Shown here one piece after another: positions 25,254-37,800 of a stretch of DNA of 64,000 bases. The stretch comes from Membranipora membranacea. Lineage: Eukaryota > Bryozoa > Gymnolaemata > Cheilostomatida > Membraniporidae. The stretch lies in assembly GCA_914767715.1 (NCBI GenBank), contig OU612069.1, positions 15,001,387 to 15,065,386 of the forward strand, written 5' to 3'. A program made the translations under genes and the position numbers. The notes below the pieces were generated by a model that was not told the DNA's origin, did no database searches, and worked only from the letters and a program-made list of their open reading frames with translations. How positions within the stretch are numbered: the first letter of the stretch is position 1; each line of letters starts with the position of its first letter.

Positions 25254-25729
25254 GATAGTTCTACTACCAGTTCGAATGATGTTCTCTTGACTCTAGTGCT
25301 AGAATGGCGATAAGCAAATGAGGCTTTGATTAAAAAGCGTTCAATAACCCCTTTACTGTTCAACATGATGATTGTCATTACCTACAATATACAGTGAAGC
25401 GCTGATAAGATCGCATACATACTTTCACTGATTACTGCTGAATTGAGTATTTAGTATCAGTGTAAATAATGACAAGATAGCAGAATGTGTATACTTACCA
25501 ATCTAGCTTCCCAGTCAGATTTTTCAATCAGGTTTTTGTTCATGTAAGCCACCATTTGAAGCAATTGTTTGTGAGAGTTATCTTCCCAAATTAATATAGA
25601 ATTTATTCCATGGATAGTAATGATTATAGGGATGTATCAATATAAGAAAACAATAATATGCACGCGGCTAACAATTGACACTCACACTATGTTTAGCTGC
25701 CATTGTAAAATACTATATCCCCTGCATGA
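25254..25729. other. Upstream region of the NHL gene
   Basis: About 480 bp between the NHL gene start codon and the left target duplication of the THAP transposon. It should hold the NHL promoter. No clear TATA box or other site recognised. Confidence 0.4.
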
Positions 25730-25918
25730 GAAATGACCATAGACCTACTAATAATAAACCTAGACAGGTGACAGATATAGAGCTTATACAGTGACCAGTG
25801 AGGCCTATAATAACTGGAATTTCCCAATGACACAACGATACTGTGTTGTGCACAGTGCATGCTGCAATGAATGGTTTTACTATATGAGCGTGACTGATTA
25901 TTAGGTATAATGGCATTA

Positions 25919-26206
25919 GGTAAATTCGCGACCTTGGTATATATATTAAATAATCAATAAATAATCAATGGAAATCCCATTTTCATTGGGAAAGCCAACT
26001 GAATCCAACTTGAATTCAAGTTGTCTCCCTATTACCAATGAGGAGATAATTCTAAGTTTCATGACATTAAACTTATTATCTCCTCATTGGTGATAGGGAG
26101 ACAACTTGAATTCAAGTTGGATTCAGGTGGATTTCCCAATAAAAATGGGATTTCCATTGATTATTTATTGATTATTTAATATATATACCAAGGTCGCGAA
26201 TTTACC
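25919..26206. mobile_element. Palindromic MITE nested in the transposon's left terminal repeat
   Basis: 288 bp that are almost wholly one imperfect hairpin. The left arm from GGTAAATTCGCGACCTTGGT and the right arm ending ACCAAGGTCGCGAATTTACC meet around 26055-26065. It is flanked by TA on both sides (25917-25918, 26207-26208). Comparison with the uninterrupted right terminal repeat shows the empty site, confirming insertion at a TA. Confidence 0.9.
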
Positions 26207-26522
26207 TATTTTGTCATAGAGATATCGTAGACCGATGCCTACAAGTTAATTTTATCTGAAAGGTGATGTACCAAGCAACGCCATAGTCTCTGAATATTTT
26301 CTCTAGCTTAAATATTGAATGAGATACAACCATTAGAAGTCGGCAATATCTGTAAACGTTGATACATTATAGCAAGGAACAACAGTGAAGATAAAAATGT
26401 GTCTTGTATTGGTTGTAATAATAAATGAGAAGTCTTATTCTTACTATGCAACTGAACATCCAGAAGTACCACTAGAAGTTCGAGTTGCGTACCTTATATC
26501 ATGATATGCATAGATAGACCAG

Positions 26523-27515
26523 TTACTGATGCTGAAATATTACCAATCTATTGAGTTTAGATCGGATGTTTTCATTTTCCTCTGATGTTATCTTCTGGGT
26601 TTCGTAATGAACTCGTATCATTATGTATCGGTGGATAAGGGATTTGATTGTTGAAGTGGAATGCACAGCACATTTCATAAATCCATGCAAATTTCCTAAA
26701 AGAATATGGTTGAGGACTCTGTTTCGGGTTTTGATAAGTATGTTTGTGTCAACACCATTGCATGTTATATAATTGCGGAGCAGTTGCTCGCTCACTACGA
26801 AGAGCTTCTTTGTGTTGGGAGAAAGTACAACAAGCCCGCCCCTATTCTTGACGGACACCAGTGTAGTATCATCATTCGGGTCGTTAGTGTCTGTATCTAT
26901 AAGTGAATCTCTACAGTCTGAACATGTCTAAGATACCTATCATGTTACGTTGTACTCTCTCCTTCTCAAATCTGCATATGTGTTGCTGCAATGTCTTTAT
27001 TCGCCTCCTTTGTTTCGGAACTTTGGCTTCAGGAGTTGTCTTCTTTTGCCCACGCCCCTCCTGCGGCGCATCGCTACTCAGTATCAAGGGTATATCTGGA
27101 ACTACAGGTTCTGCTGCTTCAGCAGGAACTGTATCTGCTTGCACAGTATGTAAATCCTCACTAGTTTCTGCGCTGGAACTCGGAGGGGGGGTTTGCAGCG
27201 TCTCTGCTTAACACTCTACTTTTTTGGGTTGTGGGGGTCGTAGATACGCAGGATACTCCGGAAACATAGTAGGCACTGCATTCGGGTAGAGCATAGCCCG
27301 TCTCCCTGGAAGGTTAGGAGGCACTCTGTATGCACCCTTTCCAAAATGCTTGCTGCATAGAACAGAGTTTGTGCTCGGTTTCCAATCTTTATGGGACACT
27401 GCTTCGATCCATTTGTCACGCGTTCCTGCTGAGGCAGAAAACGGTGGAAGGTGAGGCTTGCATCCTTATTGGTGTGTTGCTACAGCCAAAAGCACAGCAG
27501 CAGTGTCGACTACTT
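26523..27515 (-). pseudogene. Decayed THAP-domain transposase remnant
   Basis: Minus-strand pieces in order. A THAP zinc finger at about 27515-27230: CCAFGCSN, then TFHRF, RDKWIEAV, DWKPS, LCSKHF and AVPTMF, i.e. the C2CH ligands, the conserved Trp and the AVPTxF signature. It needs at least two frame changes near 27440-27480. Then a basic, coiled-coil-like stretch at 27144-26911 (RRRIKTLQQHICRFEKERVQ). Then a C-terminal segment at 26858-26523 (NRGGLVVLS...LFVVSEQLLRN...IMIRVHY) of the type found near the end of THAP transposases. The catalytic core that should lie between is missing. Not functional. Confidence 0.75.
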
Positions 27516-28556
27516 TTACTGGTCTGTAAAATTGAGAAACTCATAAACATGACATCAATCTTTCTCCTACTTTGCGAAAGTGAAAAAAGAGCATAATGTC
27601 GCGCCTGTCATTGCCACCTTTACCTGACAGTATTGAAAAGTAGAGCATACCATACCATGGAACTGAAACAAATTAAAACACAAGTATAGTTATGAATCTT
27701 ATCTTACCGATTGCGATGTTGATGCGATGTCAGGTGTGCAAGAAATCCACTGAGCAACTGGACAGTTTAGTCTCAATAAGGCAAAGCCCACCAATGAAGA
27801 GTATGCAAAAATTAAGCTAATCCTACAGCGATAACTTTCAAGATCATGCTACGTATGGGGACGTGTCACAAACCCCTTGAACTACAATACAGATGGACAC
27901 AGCATGTGCAAGGTTGACCAAGGTTATAGCTATTTTTAGCTAGCCATGCTTTGAGTCATCAACTGATTGCAGCAAACCCACATGGTAAGGCCTGTGTCTT
28001 TCAGAACGCATAAACAAATATTTTCACGCAACAGTCAGTCATTGAGTCATGATATTTCCGACTTCTAATGGACGTAACTCACTCAATAGTTGAGTCAGAT
28101 ACAAAATTCAAAGACTCACAGCTGGCTTGGTCCATCACATTTCACATAAAATTAACTTGCTTGCATAATTTCTCGATGAATCTGTGAGAAAAATGCTATT
28201 TTCTTGCTGCAATGCTTAAATAATGTATCACTGTTTACAGATATTGCTGGCTTCTAATGGTCGTATCTCATTCAATATTTGAGCTAGAGAAAAAATTCAG
28301 AGACTATGACGTTGCTTGTTACATCAACCTCCAGATAAAACTAACTTGTAGGGATCAGTCTTCGATATCTCTATGAGAAAAATGACATTATAGCTAATAA
28401 TCAGTCACGCTCATATAGTAAAACCATTCATTGCAGCGCTCACTGTGCACAACACAGTAACGTTATGTCATTGGGGAATTCCGGTCATTATAGGCCTCGC
28501 TTCAGCTGCGCAGGTCACCTGTCTAGGTTTATTATTAGTAGGTCTATGGAAATGAC

Positions 28557-29200
28557 AAGCTATCTTTTTTACCTCAAAGACAAGGAAGTGCGACACAGCA
28601 TGCAATATGAAGTTGAAATTGATGTTGCGGATGTATGTATATAGGTCAATGCACAAAGCTTTGGCCGAGACCTTGATTGACGGTGACGCTTGATTGATGG
28701 GAATATAGCACATCTATACAACCAAGCTAACTTCAAAAAAATTAAATGGACAATCTTGATCAGAATCTAAGTATACCTCTCCAAAGGTCTTTGGCAATTT
28801 TGTCATAGTATCAGAGCACTTGCAACAACGATGCAAAGCCTTTCAAGGGAGGAATCACTACTTTGGTTAGACAGTGTTGATAAATAGGCTGAAGTTGTTC
28901 TATAAAAGTATTTAACAATTATGGTGGTTTTGCAGGGTCTTCTCACGAAATGTTTTTTCTTCAACTGTTATTCAAGCCAAGGTTGTTGCATTAATTGGCT
29001 GTGGGTGTGCTTCAGGTAATATAATCAGGTCAGATGTCAGGTGAAAGTATCCATTGAGATATAGTGAAACTGTAACTGAATATAGAATCGCTTTCACAAT
29101 ATTTCTATAGGAATAGTATGTCTGATCTTCATCTACGAGGAACCAATCAGGGCCAATACAATACATAAATTTAAAACTTGCTCAAATTTACTCACCTGTT
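28557..29200. other. Intergenic stretch, nothing recognised
   Basis: Between the transposon and duplication block 1. Only short open frames with no splice-linked partner. Confidence 0.4.
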
Positions 29201-29560
29201 TTATTATATAGACAAACTCATACTTATTTGTATCATTCAATATTTTGTTATTGATTGAATGGATTAGACATTATAACCGGCACACAAAGCCCCTCATTGT
29301 TTTGAGCTGAATTGTATAGAAATTATCCTAAGATTCTACAAGCAAAGTACATTCATTTTTAAAAAAGGGTCACAGTTATGGGATTACCTCATTTCTATTT
29401 GCGAATCAAGTCCGTAGAGAAAAATAAGATAGGAGAAAACATGTTGAATATAAACCATTGAAAATGTTGTCATAAAAAAGTATCCTCTATTTAATTTATA
29501 TTCCTGTCAAGAGAGTGGTGACATTGGTAGTCGTCATATGATACCTTGCATCCGGTACGC

Positions 29561-31148
29561 TCAAGCATTGAAAGCAGCATGATTGTGCTCAACCTGTGGA
29601 TGGGTGATTGGAGGCTTGGTCAGACCATTGACCCAGCTCAGAAGCATTATCTTCTCTGCCTCAGTGAAGTAAACGTCTATTGGGGGCTGAGGATGGAAGT
29701 CATCTGATTGGAGGTCTTCAAATACTAGCACTGCAGTGAATACTGTACCAAGACGGAAGTCGTTGTTGATTGAGACGCCAAATATGGTCTACAATCACAA
29801 TAAACCTTTATTTAACAAAGCATTAAACATAATTTCCTCACTAAGTGAATTTGACCTGATATCTGTTTACCAATATGGTGACTCTGTACACTTATTACAG
29901 TTTCAGTTACCTATCCATTGTAATTCAGTTACCAATCAATTGAATTTCCAGCCTAATCAGCCACGGACCTACCTGGATGGCAGTCAACCAAAAAAGCCTT
30001 AAATGTCTTGGTATCTTTGTTTTGGTGAGAAATCTTATGACAAAATAAATGAACTTCCTGACAATAACTCATTTAATGTGATCTGTTGCTCTGATAATAG
30101 TCCAATTGATTAGAATTGATGCCACAAATTCGAATCTGACAAATATAAGATGAAGTTCCACATACTTTTCCGTCCCATGTAGTTGGAGGCGCTGTGACTT
30201 GTGTCTTTTGGTAGTAAAATGCATTCCCTGATGCATTTCCTGCAGTTTGAACATGGCAAACCGGAAGTTTAGTAGATGGATTTATCTCATTGGCTCCAAT
30301 GTATCTGATCTTGAAGGAACAGAATTTCTACAACAGTGTAATCAAATTGAAAAGAATTGCCTTTGAATATCAACAAAAGATGGAAGAATGTTTCGTTCCC
30401 TGCCATAAAATCGTTATGACATTGTGAAATGCATCTAGATTACCATATTAGCGATAACCTATATTTCTGCCTACCAAATGGTATGCGTCCTTGGTATAGG
30501 TAGTATTCAATAGCCAACAGTTCACAGAGCTTGTCTAACCTTGTACCACAGGGAAAAATTGTTATGAGCAAACTGATTGTTGTGTATTGTAGCTGCCAGC
30601 TGTCCAGACATGTTTGTTAAATAAAGTGACCAATTATTGAATATTCAAAGTATTGAGCGCTAGTCAAAACGCTGAAGTAACTAATGATTTTAAATCGCAT
30701 TAAATATGACGTGTTATGTTACTAAATTAACCTAGAGCCCTACATTATAAAACCAATCAACAAGCCAATAGACCAACCTGTTTAATATTGGCAAATTCAG
30801 TTTGAAACGCTTTGACGGCCTCCATGAATTCTTTGTACTGTACAGAGTTATATGTCACCGTGAAAGCTAAGGTGTTATCTGGGTAGTCTAGTTCCATCTT
30901 TTCACCTGTGCTGCCCGGATAGTTTGTGGTCACTTGTGTGTTGTAATCTCCTATCTAAAAAGGAGGCAGGGTGTAAGGATCAGTTGACTTCAACTGCACG
31001 CTATAGCATCTCCTAAGGAGCATAGAGTTCCGTAAATATTCTCTAGAAAACTAAATACCCAAGTTCTCAGTGATTTTGTAGGGAACGAAATCCACAAATT
31101 GTTCATGGAAATATGGAGACATTTGCCCTAAATTACAACAGCAGCATC

Positions 31149-31204
<56 letters not shown>

Positions 31205-31676
31205 CCACAACAACCACAACATCAGCATAAACGTCGGACAATGACCATGACATTGACATTAACATACATGCGGGCGGCAGTTCATACTTTCAAACCTACA
31301 TTGTGATTCCAGACTTTCAATACACACAGACACATTGGTACAATGACAGCAAACAGCCAATATTATAAAATCATTTTATGATCATGTCCTACCTTGAAAG
31401 CAGATGCTTGCATTCCAACCTCTTCTGACCTAGAAATGAACACGAACAAAAAAATGTTTGTAAACGAGGGATCAGTCTGTCAATAGGAAACCCTTCACGC
31501 CAATATGTTGTTCAAATTTGTGTCAAAGGAGTGTCTATGAGTTTTAGCAAAAAATCAGACCTAAAATCAATAACGAAGGAGCAAACAGATTTTCAATCGA
31601 GTCAGGTAACAAATTAAAGTTGCCAATGACCATACCTCTGCTGAACGTAGTCGATGATTTCTTTGACATCTGTCAT
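29561..31676 (-). CDS. MMACHC-like (CblC family) protein, minus-strand copy 1
   Basis: Five exons: 31676-31636, 31429-31393, 30954-30778, 30327-30166 and 29788-29561 (TGA); about 214 aa, starting MTDVKEII. Family assignment rests on an ordered match to MMACHC: VGMQASAFKIGDYN (human GFEVYPFQVAWYN region), NTLAF (PTLAF), VQTAGNASGNAFYYQ (QTAAHVAGAAYYYQ), FGVSI (SGVCI) and TEAEKIMLLSW (TRADRIALLEG). MMACHC binds cobalamin and removes its upper ligand with flavin or glutathione in the cytosol. No signal peptide. Human His122 is Asn here (residue 116), Arg161 is not kept, and the chain ends before human Arg206, so chemistry may differ. The frame upstream of the ATG stays open and is conserved in the partner copy, so the true start is not certain. 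Confidence 0.85.
31148..31204. repeat. (CAA)19 microsatellite in intron 2
   Basis: Nineteen perfect CAA units. The equivalent intron of the block 2 copy (about 44219-44260) has only scattered CAA/ACAAC units, so the array expanded after the block duplication. Confidence 0.9.
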
Positions 31677-31766
31677 GCTTTTGCCTTTTCTATCACAGTG
31701 AAAACTTGAACCTGCGAAGTCCTGACTGTTTGACTGATAAATGATCACAACAGAGTAACAGCCTGA

Positions 31767-31773
31767 CTTTATA
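31767..31773 (-). promoter_or_regulatory. Probable TATA box of minus-strand MMACHC-like copy 1
   Basis: Minus-strand TATAAAG in the context TTCATATAAAG, about 90 bp upstream of the chosen ATG. The same motif at the same place precedes the block 2 copy. A start site about 30 bp downstream would give a 5' UTR of roughly 60 nt. Confidence 0.55.
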
Positions 31774-34700
31774 TGAAGGTCACACTACACCACGAGGAAG
31801 TGGCAGGCATGACAAATCGTTATTATGGTCATACTGCTATTAGATGTTGTAAAGACATTATATTGCTCAACGACTTCCTTGAATAGAGTTTGTTATTATT
31901 GAATTTTTGCATAGTATCGATCAAAGCTGTTGTTTTGCTGCGCATTAGTGATGAAGCATTTCATGCAATTCTATGGAAGAATTTTTTTATCATTGATTTT
32001 ACTGGTCATACTTTTAGCCCATAATACGAGCAGTCTTTTGATAATAAAATAATAGCATTCATAAAATTCCACGAAAATCATTTGTTATTGATTTTACAGA
32101 GCATACTTTTAGTCCATATGTTATGATAACTAAATGATAGTATTCTTATATTCCATGAAAAACATTGATTGTTTTTTTGTAACTAATACCCCAGCAGTAG
32201 TTGTTGAAATTTACCAAAACGAAAATGTCTAAGCACTGGTTAATCTACACCTAATGGAAGTTAAATGAATACATTTGATGTGTACATAACACTGTCTTGA
32301 ACAGCTTGAGCGTAATCTCATTACACGAGGATTGAAAAGCAGAAAACTGTGTACGGTATACTTAAAAGCAGCAATTTTTTCCGTTCTGTGTTGTCTGACA
32401 TGCCTCGGAAAAAATTTATGCAATACATTTTGAGCAAGTTGCATATGATCTTGCAAAATCCACTGATGATACACAGCAGCAACAAAATTCCTTGAAGCCT
32501 GACAAGATGACCTGTTTTTTATAATTGCTTCCTCATAGCTTTCCTAATATGGAACGCCATTTATTGTGATAACGCTCTGAAAAAATATGGGTCATATAAA
32601 TCGTGCAGCCTGTCAAATCTAGCTACGCTACGTTGTGATGTAACTCAAATTATTATGACACACATTTTGCAAAGGTTCAGAGAAATATTGCAAAATAGAT
32701 ATCCCTTGTCAGTAAGTAGGGGGGAGGGACACTTGTGTTCAAGTTTGCTTCCTTATTGATCTACTAATAAGGGAACGCCTGTTTTATATTTATAACACAG
32801 ATGTACTTTATATAAAAGAATAAGGTCACAAACAAGCGAATATATGTCACATTGCAACACTAGAATGTGGCATATAACTCAAAAATCATGCCATGCGTGT
32901 GAGAACAGAATTCATGATGTGTTGTAACTAAGGCGATGATGACACTTATTCTGCAACAGTGTCAGGGTAAATAGAATAACAGACAATATATTTGCAAAAG
33001 TGTCGATCTAGATAGCAACAAAATCTGTTTGGGATTGCATAAATCTTACAAAACAAAAATTGACTGGTATAACCCTATTCTTTGTTTTACTAGAAGGATG
33101 TCTGTGTTTAAATCTCCTTACTAGTAGCACTCCTAATAAGGAACACATGTTTTACATAAGTGAACTTTTTGTGAGGCATTGTCATGTGATTGTCTGCCAA
33201 ATAAAATGGTGTATATATTTAATAAGAATGTCAAAATTGGTAGAATCACATATCAAATAAATTGGCTGCCAATATAAAAATAGGTCATGTTTCAGGGAGA
33301 AAAGAACAACAGGCAATTTTATTTGTAAAAGTGAATGGTCCTAGTTGTCTGCATAAGATCGAACAAGATGCACTGTATTAGTTGATTATCATGCCACCAA
33401 TAAAAGTAGGTCACGTTGTGATGAAATAAAGATGATCCATGTTGAATGACTGATATCCTAAGTACCAGTGCCATTAGTACCCTAATACATTTTTAACACT
33501 GTAAGAGGTGGCGGAGATATTTTGCAAGCCATTGATTGAGAAACTGAATAACAGGATAAATATATGATCATCTAATTGTTTTTATTGGTTCTGCCTCTTT
33601 TATTGGACCCGCAAATCATTCCGTTCCGCAGCTGCTGCGAGAGGGGGAGGTGATTTTGCAACAGGACAGGATGCAGCTCTGAATTTTTTCTCAAAATGCT
33701 GTATTGTGGTTATGATTATATCTTACTATTAAATACCATCAATGATTAGTCAATTGCAAGGTCATATCACTTGCCACATCTCAATGAATTAGCAACACGA
33801 TTGCAGTTAAAATCGGCAAAAGCTTGCACTACTTCTCAATCGTTTCACTCTCAGTTTGTAGGCAGGTATAAGCAGAATGGAGCAAGTCAGAGTAAATCTG
33901 GGGCCAAAAAAACCACTAAGGCAATGGACCGCAAATGTGAGACAAAACCGGAACCCCCTGTCACTTCCTCACAGATAGGCCCGGAGCTCTAACAATTGAC
34001 TGATATCCTACTCCTAGTCAATTCATCATCATCACTGTTGAAATAGCGGTTGGCAGGTCAGTTTATACTGAGAAGATAGGAATTTGAAGGATTCTAATTA
34101 TTAATGCAAAGTCAGATTACAATCTAAAACTAGATGTCGATTGCTTACAGTTCACTTAAAGGGTCTCACAATATTGAATCATCAACATTGTTTTTAAATA
34201 ATGTTTGTCTTAGAGAAAATTCATTGAAACAAAACCAATTATTCGGTTTTGTCAAAAATGGATGATATCAGAATACATTTTGTGATGGTTGTTGTTGACA
34301 TTAAATGAGCCTTATTAGTGTGCGATAATCTGGTAGTTCAGGGATGGACCTAGACAGGGCACCCTGCTCATAACAGCTTCAATATCCTTCAGCAAACGAT
34401 TTTCTATATACCACAATTTGAGGACAGGACAGATTTAATAAGACATGTATTTCTCTCAAGATTCCATTTTTTTCAAAGGACAGAATGTAAGCAGGCAGAA
34501 CAACTTAGTAACAAAACAAGTAGATGTAATTTGTATTCTATTCAAAGATGGTATGTCAACAATTTTATTTAAGATAAAGGCTGTTACTTCAGGATCATCT
34601 AGACCAATAATACCGGGCTCTCCCTTTCTGTCTACGCCCCTGCAAGGCTGCTCAATATAGATTTGGTCAATAAATCATACTATCGAAATAATCGTAAGAT

Positions 34701-34887
34701 CCTTGTTGAGGACAAATTGAGCGGTCAACAAAATGTATGCAATAAATCATGTGTCCTGTCGCAATCCATGTGTGACAGGGTACACGCTGAAATATATTAT
34801 TAAAGCTTTTGCCGTTTAAGATAATCGTCAGTTTTAATTTGACAGTTCAGCGGGATAAACTGTGTCTCATCTCTGATCACTGTACCA
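31774..34887. other. Divergent intergenic region, MMACHC-like pair 1
   Basis: About 3.1 kb between the two divergent genes, corresponding block by block to 45035-48431. It contains the old SINE near 33.75-34.02 kb and no coding segment. Just upstream of the plus-strand gene, a short block (GTCAGTTTTAATTTGACAG) is also found before the block 2 gene (GTCAGTTTCAATTTGACGA), a candidate shared promoter element. Confidence 0.5.
33740..34020 (-). mobile_element. Old tRNA-derived SINE, shared by both blocks
   Basis: Diverged reverse copy with GCTTGCACTAC, TAGGCAGGTATAAGCAGAAT and the tRNA-like head near 33990-34010 (CTCTAACAATTGACTGATAT). The equivalent copy lies at 47.33-47.55 kb at the matching position of block 2, so the insertion predates the block duplication. 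Confidence 0.7.
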
Positions 34888-37800
34888 ATGGCAAAATTCA
34901 TCATTGCGATCTTCTCACTAGCCTTGTGTGTATTAGGTAAGTACATCATGTAGCTGTGTATGTGTAAATGTTTACGCTGTATTGTTTTACTGTACAGTGG
35001 ATAATCATTGGCAGTTTAGTTCTGGTCTGCTTGTCTATTTTGATGTCTTCGACTGTTGCCTTAGCCTTGTCACGCGGCTGCTTTTCTGTTTTTTAGCCGC
35101 CTGAAAAGGCGACGGTTGCCTATTGGTTGTTCATAAGTGTTGTCTACTTGTGTTGCCTATTTTCTTGTCTTTTACTATTGTCTATGGTTGATGTCTATTT
35201 TGTTGCCAACTTTTACATTGTCTATCTATTTGGGTGGGTGTTGATGTATTCTGATTCGGTATTCTTTATTGATATTTCTCTCATTTGCAGTTACAGAAGC
35301 TAATAGCCTAGGACAGTGTCCATCTAAGTTGCCTGCAAGCCGTTCAAGACCCAGGTGGTGTTTATCTGAAGATCGGTGTCCAGGATCTCAAAAATGTTGC
35401 GGTAAGTTGCATATGAACTCGGCAACTTATATTCCTGCTGCAAGACTGTCCCAAAAGAAAGGACAAGGATCACATAAAAACGAGGCGCCAGTGTCAGCCT
35501 GAACCGCTTCCTACGAGCTTTCAAACTGTAAATTGATTGATTGATTGATCTATATCCAAAACCCTTTGGATTGCATTTGACCAATGACAAACCAACCCTT
35601 ACTATCCTATCAAAGTTACTGGCACATAAAATTTATGATATGCAGTCTTCCACAAGAACAAGATAATTTCACCATATGAGTGTATCCCATGTATGTTGTG
35701 AGCAACATTCAATTGAAAACTCCATATAAATTATTGCATCCGTACAAGGTTCTCCTCAAGAACCTTTCCACGTGTGATCTTGCAACTTTGCCAATAATAG
35801 TGCATCTACATGAGTTGGCGGAAAAAATATTATGGCTTCAATTGCGGATCAAAGATCTTTAAAATGGTATGGGATATGCCTCAAATGGTTGGTTTCATCG
35901 CCTTAATAGCTCACCTCCTTGATTATTTATGGTGTCCCGTTAAAATGAATCAAAAGAATCTTGTATTTTCATGTTACCCTAAAACTTCTTTCTCTTCCAA
36001 CAGCTTTTGGGGACCATGGCTGGAAGAGATGTGTTGATGCAGTTCTTTCTCCCTGGTAAGAATAATTTAATACTCATTACTTTATAAGAAATGTAAACTC
36101 ACCAGAGACAGCCAATATAATCAACTATCTCTGGTTACACACTCAAATAAGGGTCTTGCCGTAGATTGCCAAAGCCTTTCAACACGATAATGTTATGAAA
36201 CAGTCAATTCCCTTACAACACAATGCAATTTTTTATTGCAGAGTTGTGGTTTAAATTACTATTTTGTGGTGTAGTGGTTGTAATGCAGTCTTAATAAGGA
36301 ACCTAGGGGTTGTCATAAGGGGAAGATGTACATAAATGAGCACTCTTGACTAACGCAAATCCCATCAACGTATGACCAGAGTGTTAAAGGGTAAATTACA
36401 TTGTTACATTCCGCATGATTATGTGTACATGATGAATAACTCAACAGCTGACTAGAAGGTGTTTGTTGCAAGTTTTTTTGTCCCTCTATGTAAGCTATAG
36501 TATACCCCTTAGTCTGATGAATCATGGCAAACAACAGTTTTCAATCCTCGCCATTATGGTGAGGTGATAGGAATCTAGGGCTATAGGAGAAGAAGGAACA
36601 TAGGTCTAGAAGAGGACAGCATAATCTCATGACCCAAATACATTTTATTCCTGTTCCAAAATAGACTTCTTTTGAAGATTACAATCCAGTATGGGAGGCA
36701 TTCCACCAGCCAGCCTAATGTAGCCATGCATATTTAAATTGATGACTAATGTGTGTTCAATGGACTGGCAAAACCAATGATTGTAACATCGGAGAGCGCA
36801 AAATTTCCTGGTAGGCGTGATTGAAAATGTGCCAAGATGATGACAAAACTAAACCCGCAAACAACTGATACACAAACACCGGCACAGCCATGTAAATCGT
36901 TATCAAATTACCAAGAAATCTTGCAGTATCTGCCAAGTTCCTCATCACGTAGCAGCTGTTATGCAATACCGTACATTACTGTACCAGTTTCAAGACACCC
37001 CAAGATAATATAAATCTTTTCAATTGTAGCTCAACTAATGTGCAGCAGATCATCCAAATTGTGAAGCAACAGTAAGTACCATATTGATAAACCCCCCCCC
37101 CCCCTGCAACAACAAAGCATTGAACTATGAGCTCAATGATATTTTGGATATATGAGTGAGTGCCTAGAAACTGAGCTTAAATTTGTCATACATGATAACA
37201 TATAACAAACATTATCGCTTGGCCTGCACATCAGTCTCTTGGTGATTTGTTTTCGGACTTCAAGGATCAGCCAATGAGTTGCGTTGTTCTGATCGGTTGT
37301 TGGACGGGGAAAGAGAAACAATGCAAGGTCAACGAACGTGCCCATTGAGATGAAGTGAAGGCTGTTTCATGATTTAGCAGATTTTTATAAGGATGGTATG
37401 TCCTGATACCAGATTCCAGTTTGATGATGTCATAGACGCTATTTATATAGTAAAGTCAAATTGATGGCAGTAAAATGATCACAACGTCCTTAGGATTAAG
37501 CTGTTGGGGGAATTTGTTTGATCAAAGTCGTTGTGAGATGAGACCAGCTCATAACAACAATTTGTGGTTTTTTTTTCAAGGTCAAATATGGTTGGGATGC
37601 AAGCTGCAGCGTTCAATGTAAGAGAAGGTTGAGTGCTTATATCATTATAAGCAGAAGGGTTAGATATTTGTTATCATTGATGTTATTAACGATATATTCA
37701 CATGCTAGATCCATTGATATAAAATACTATTGAATTATTTATTGATGTTTGTTATATCAGCGTTTGATTCAATTGGCGTGTTAAGAATGCAAAATACTTT

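Larger units (their letters stand above)
25738..28548 (-). mobile_element. THAP/P-element-like DNA transposon, non-autonomous, with long terminal inverted repeats
   Basis: Ends start CATAGACCTACTAATAATAA on the left and mirror it on the right (...GGTCTATG at 28548). The 8-bp GAAATGAC directly flanks both ends (25730-25737 and 28549-28556), a target duplication of the length made by P-type and hAT transposases. The inverted repeats are long: right about 28220-28548; left 25738-25916 plus 26209-26383, split by a MITE. Next to the right repeat, about 28020-28215 is a diverged second copy of the inner part. The interior holds THAP and C-terminal transposase remnants but no recognisable catalytic core, so this is a dead internal-deletion copy. 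The THAP domain favours the P superfamily over hAT. Confidence 0.85.

Noticed and set aside
27330-27596. Plus-strand 88-aa frame
   Set aside because: Shadow of the minus-strand THAP remnant.
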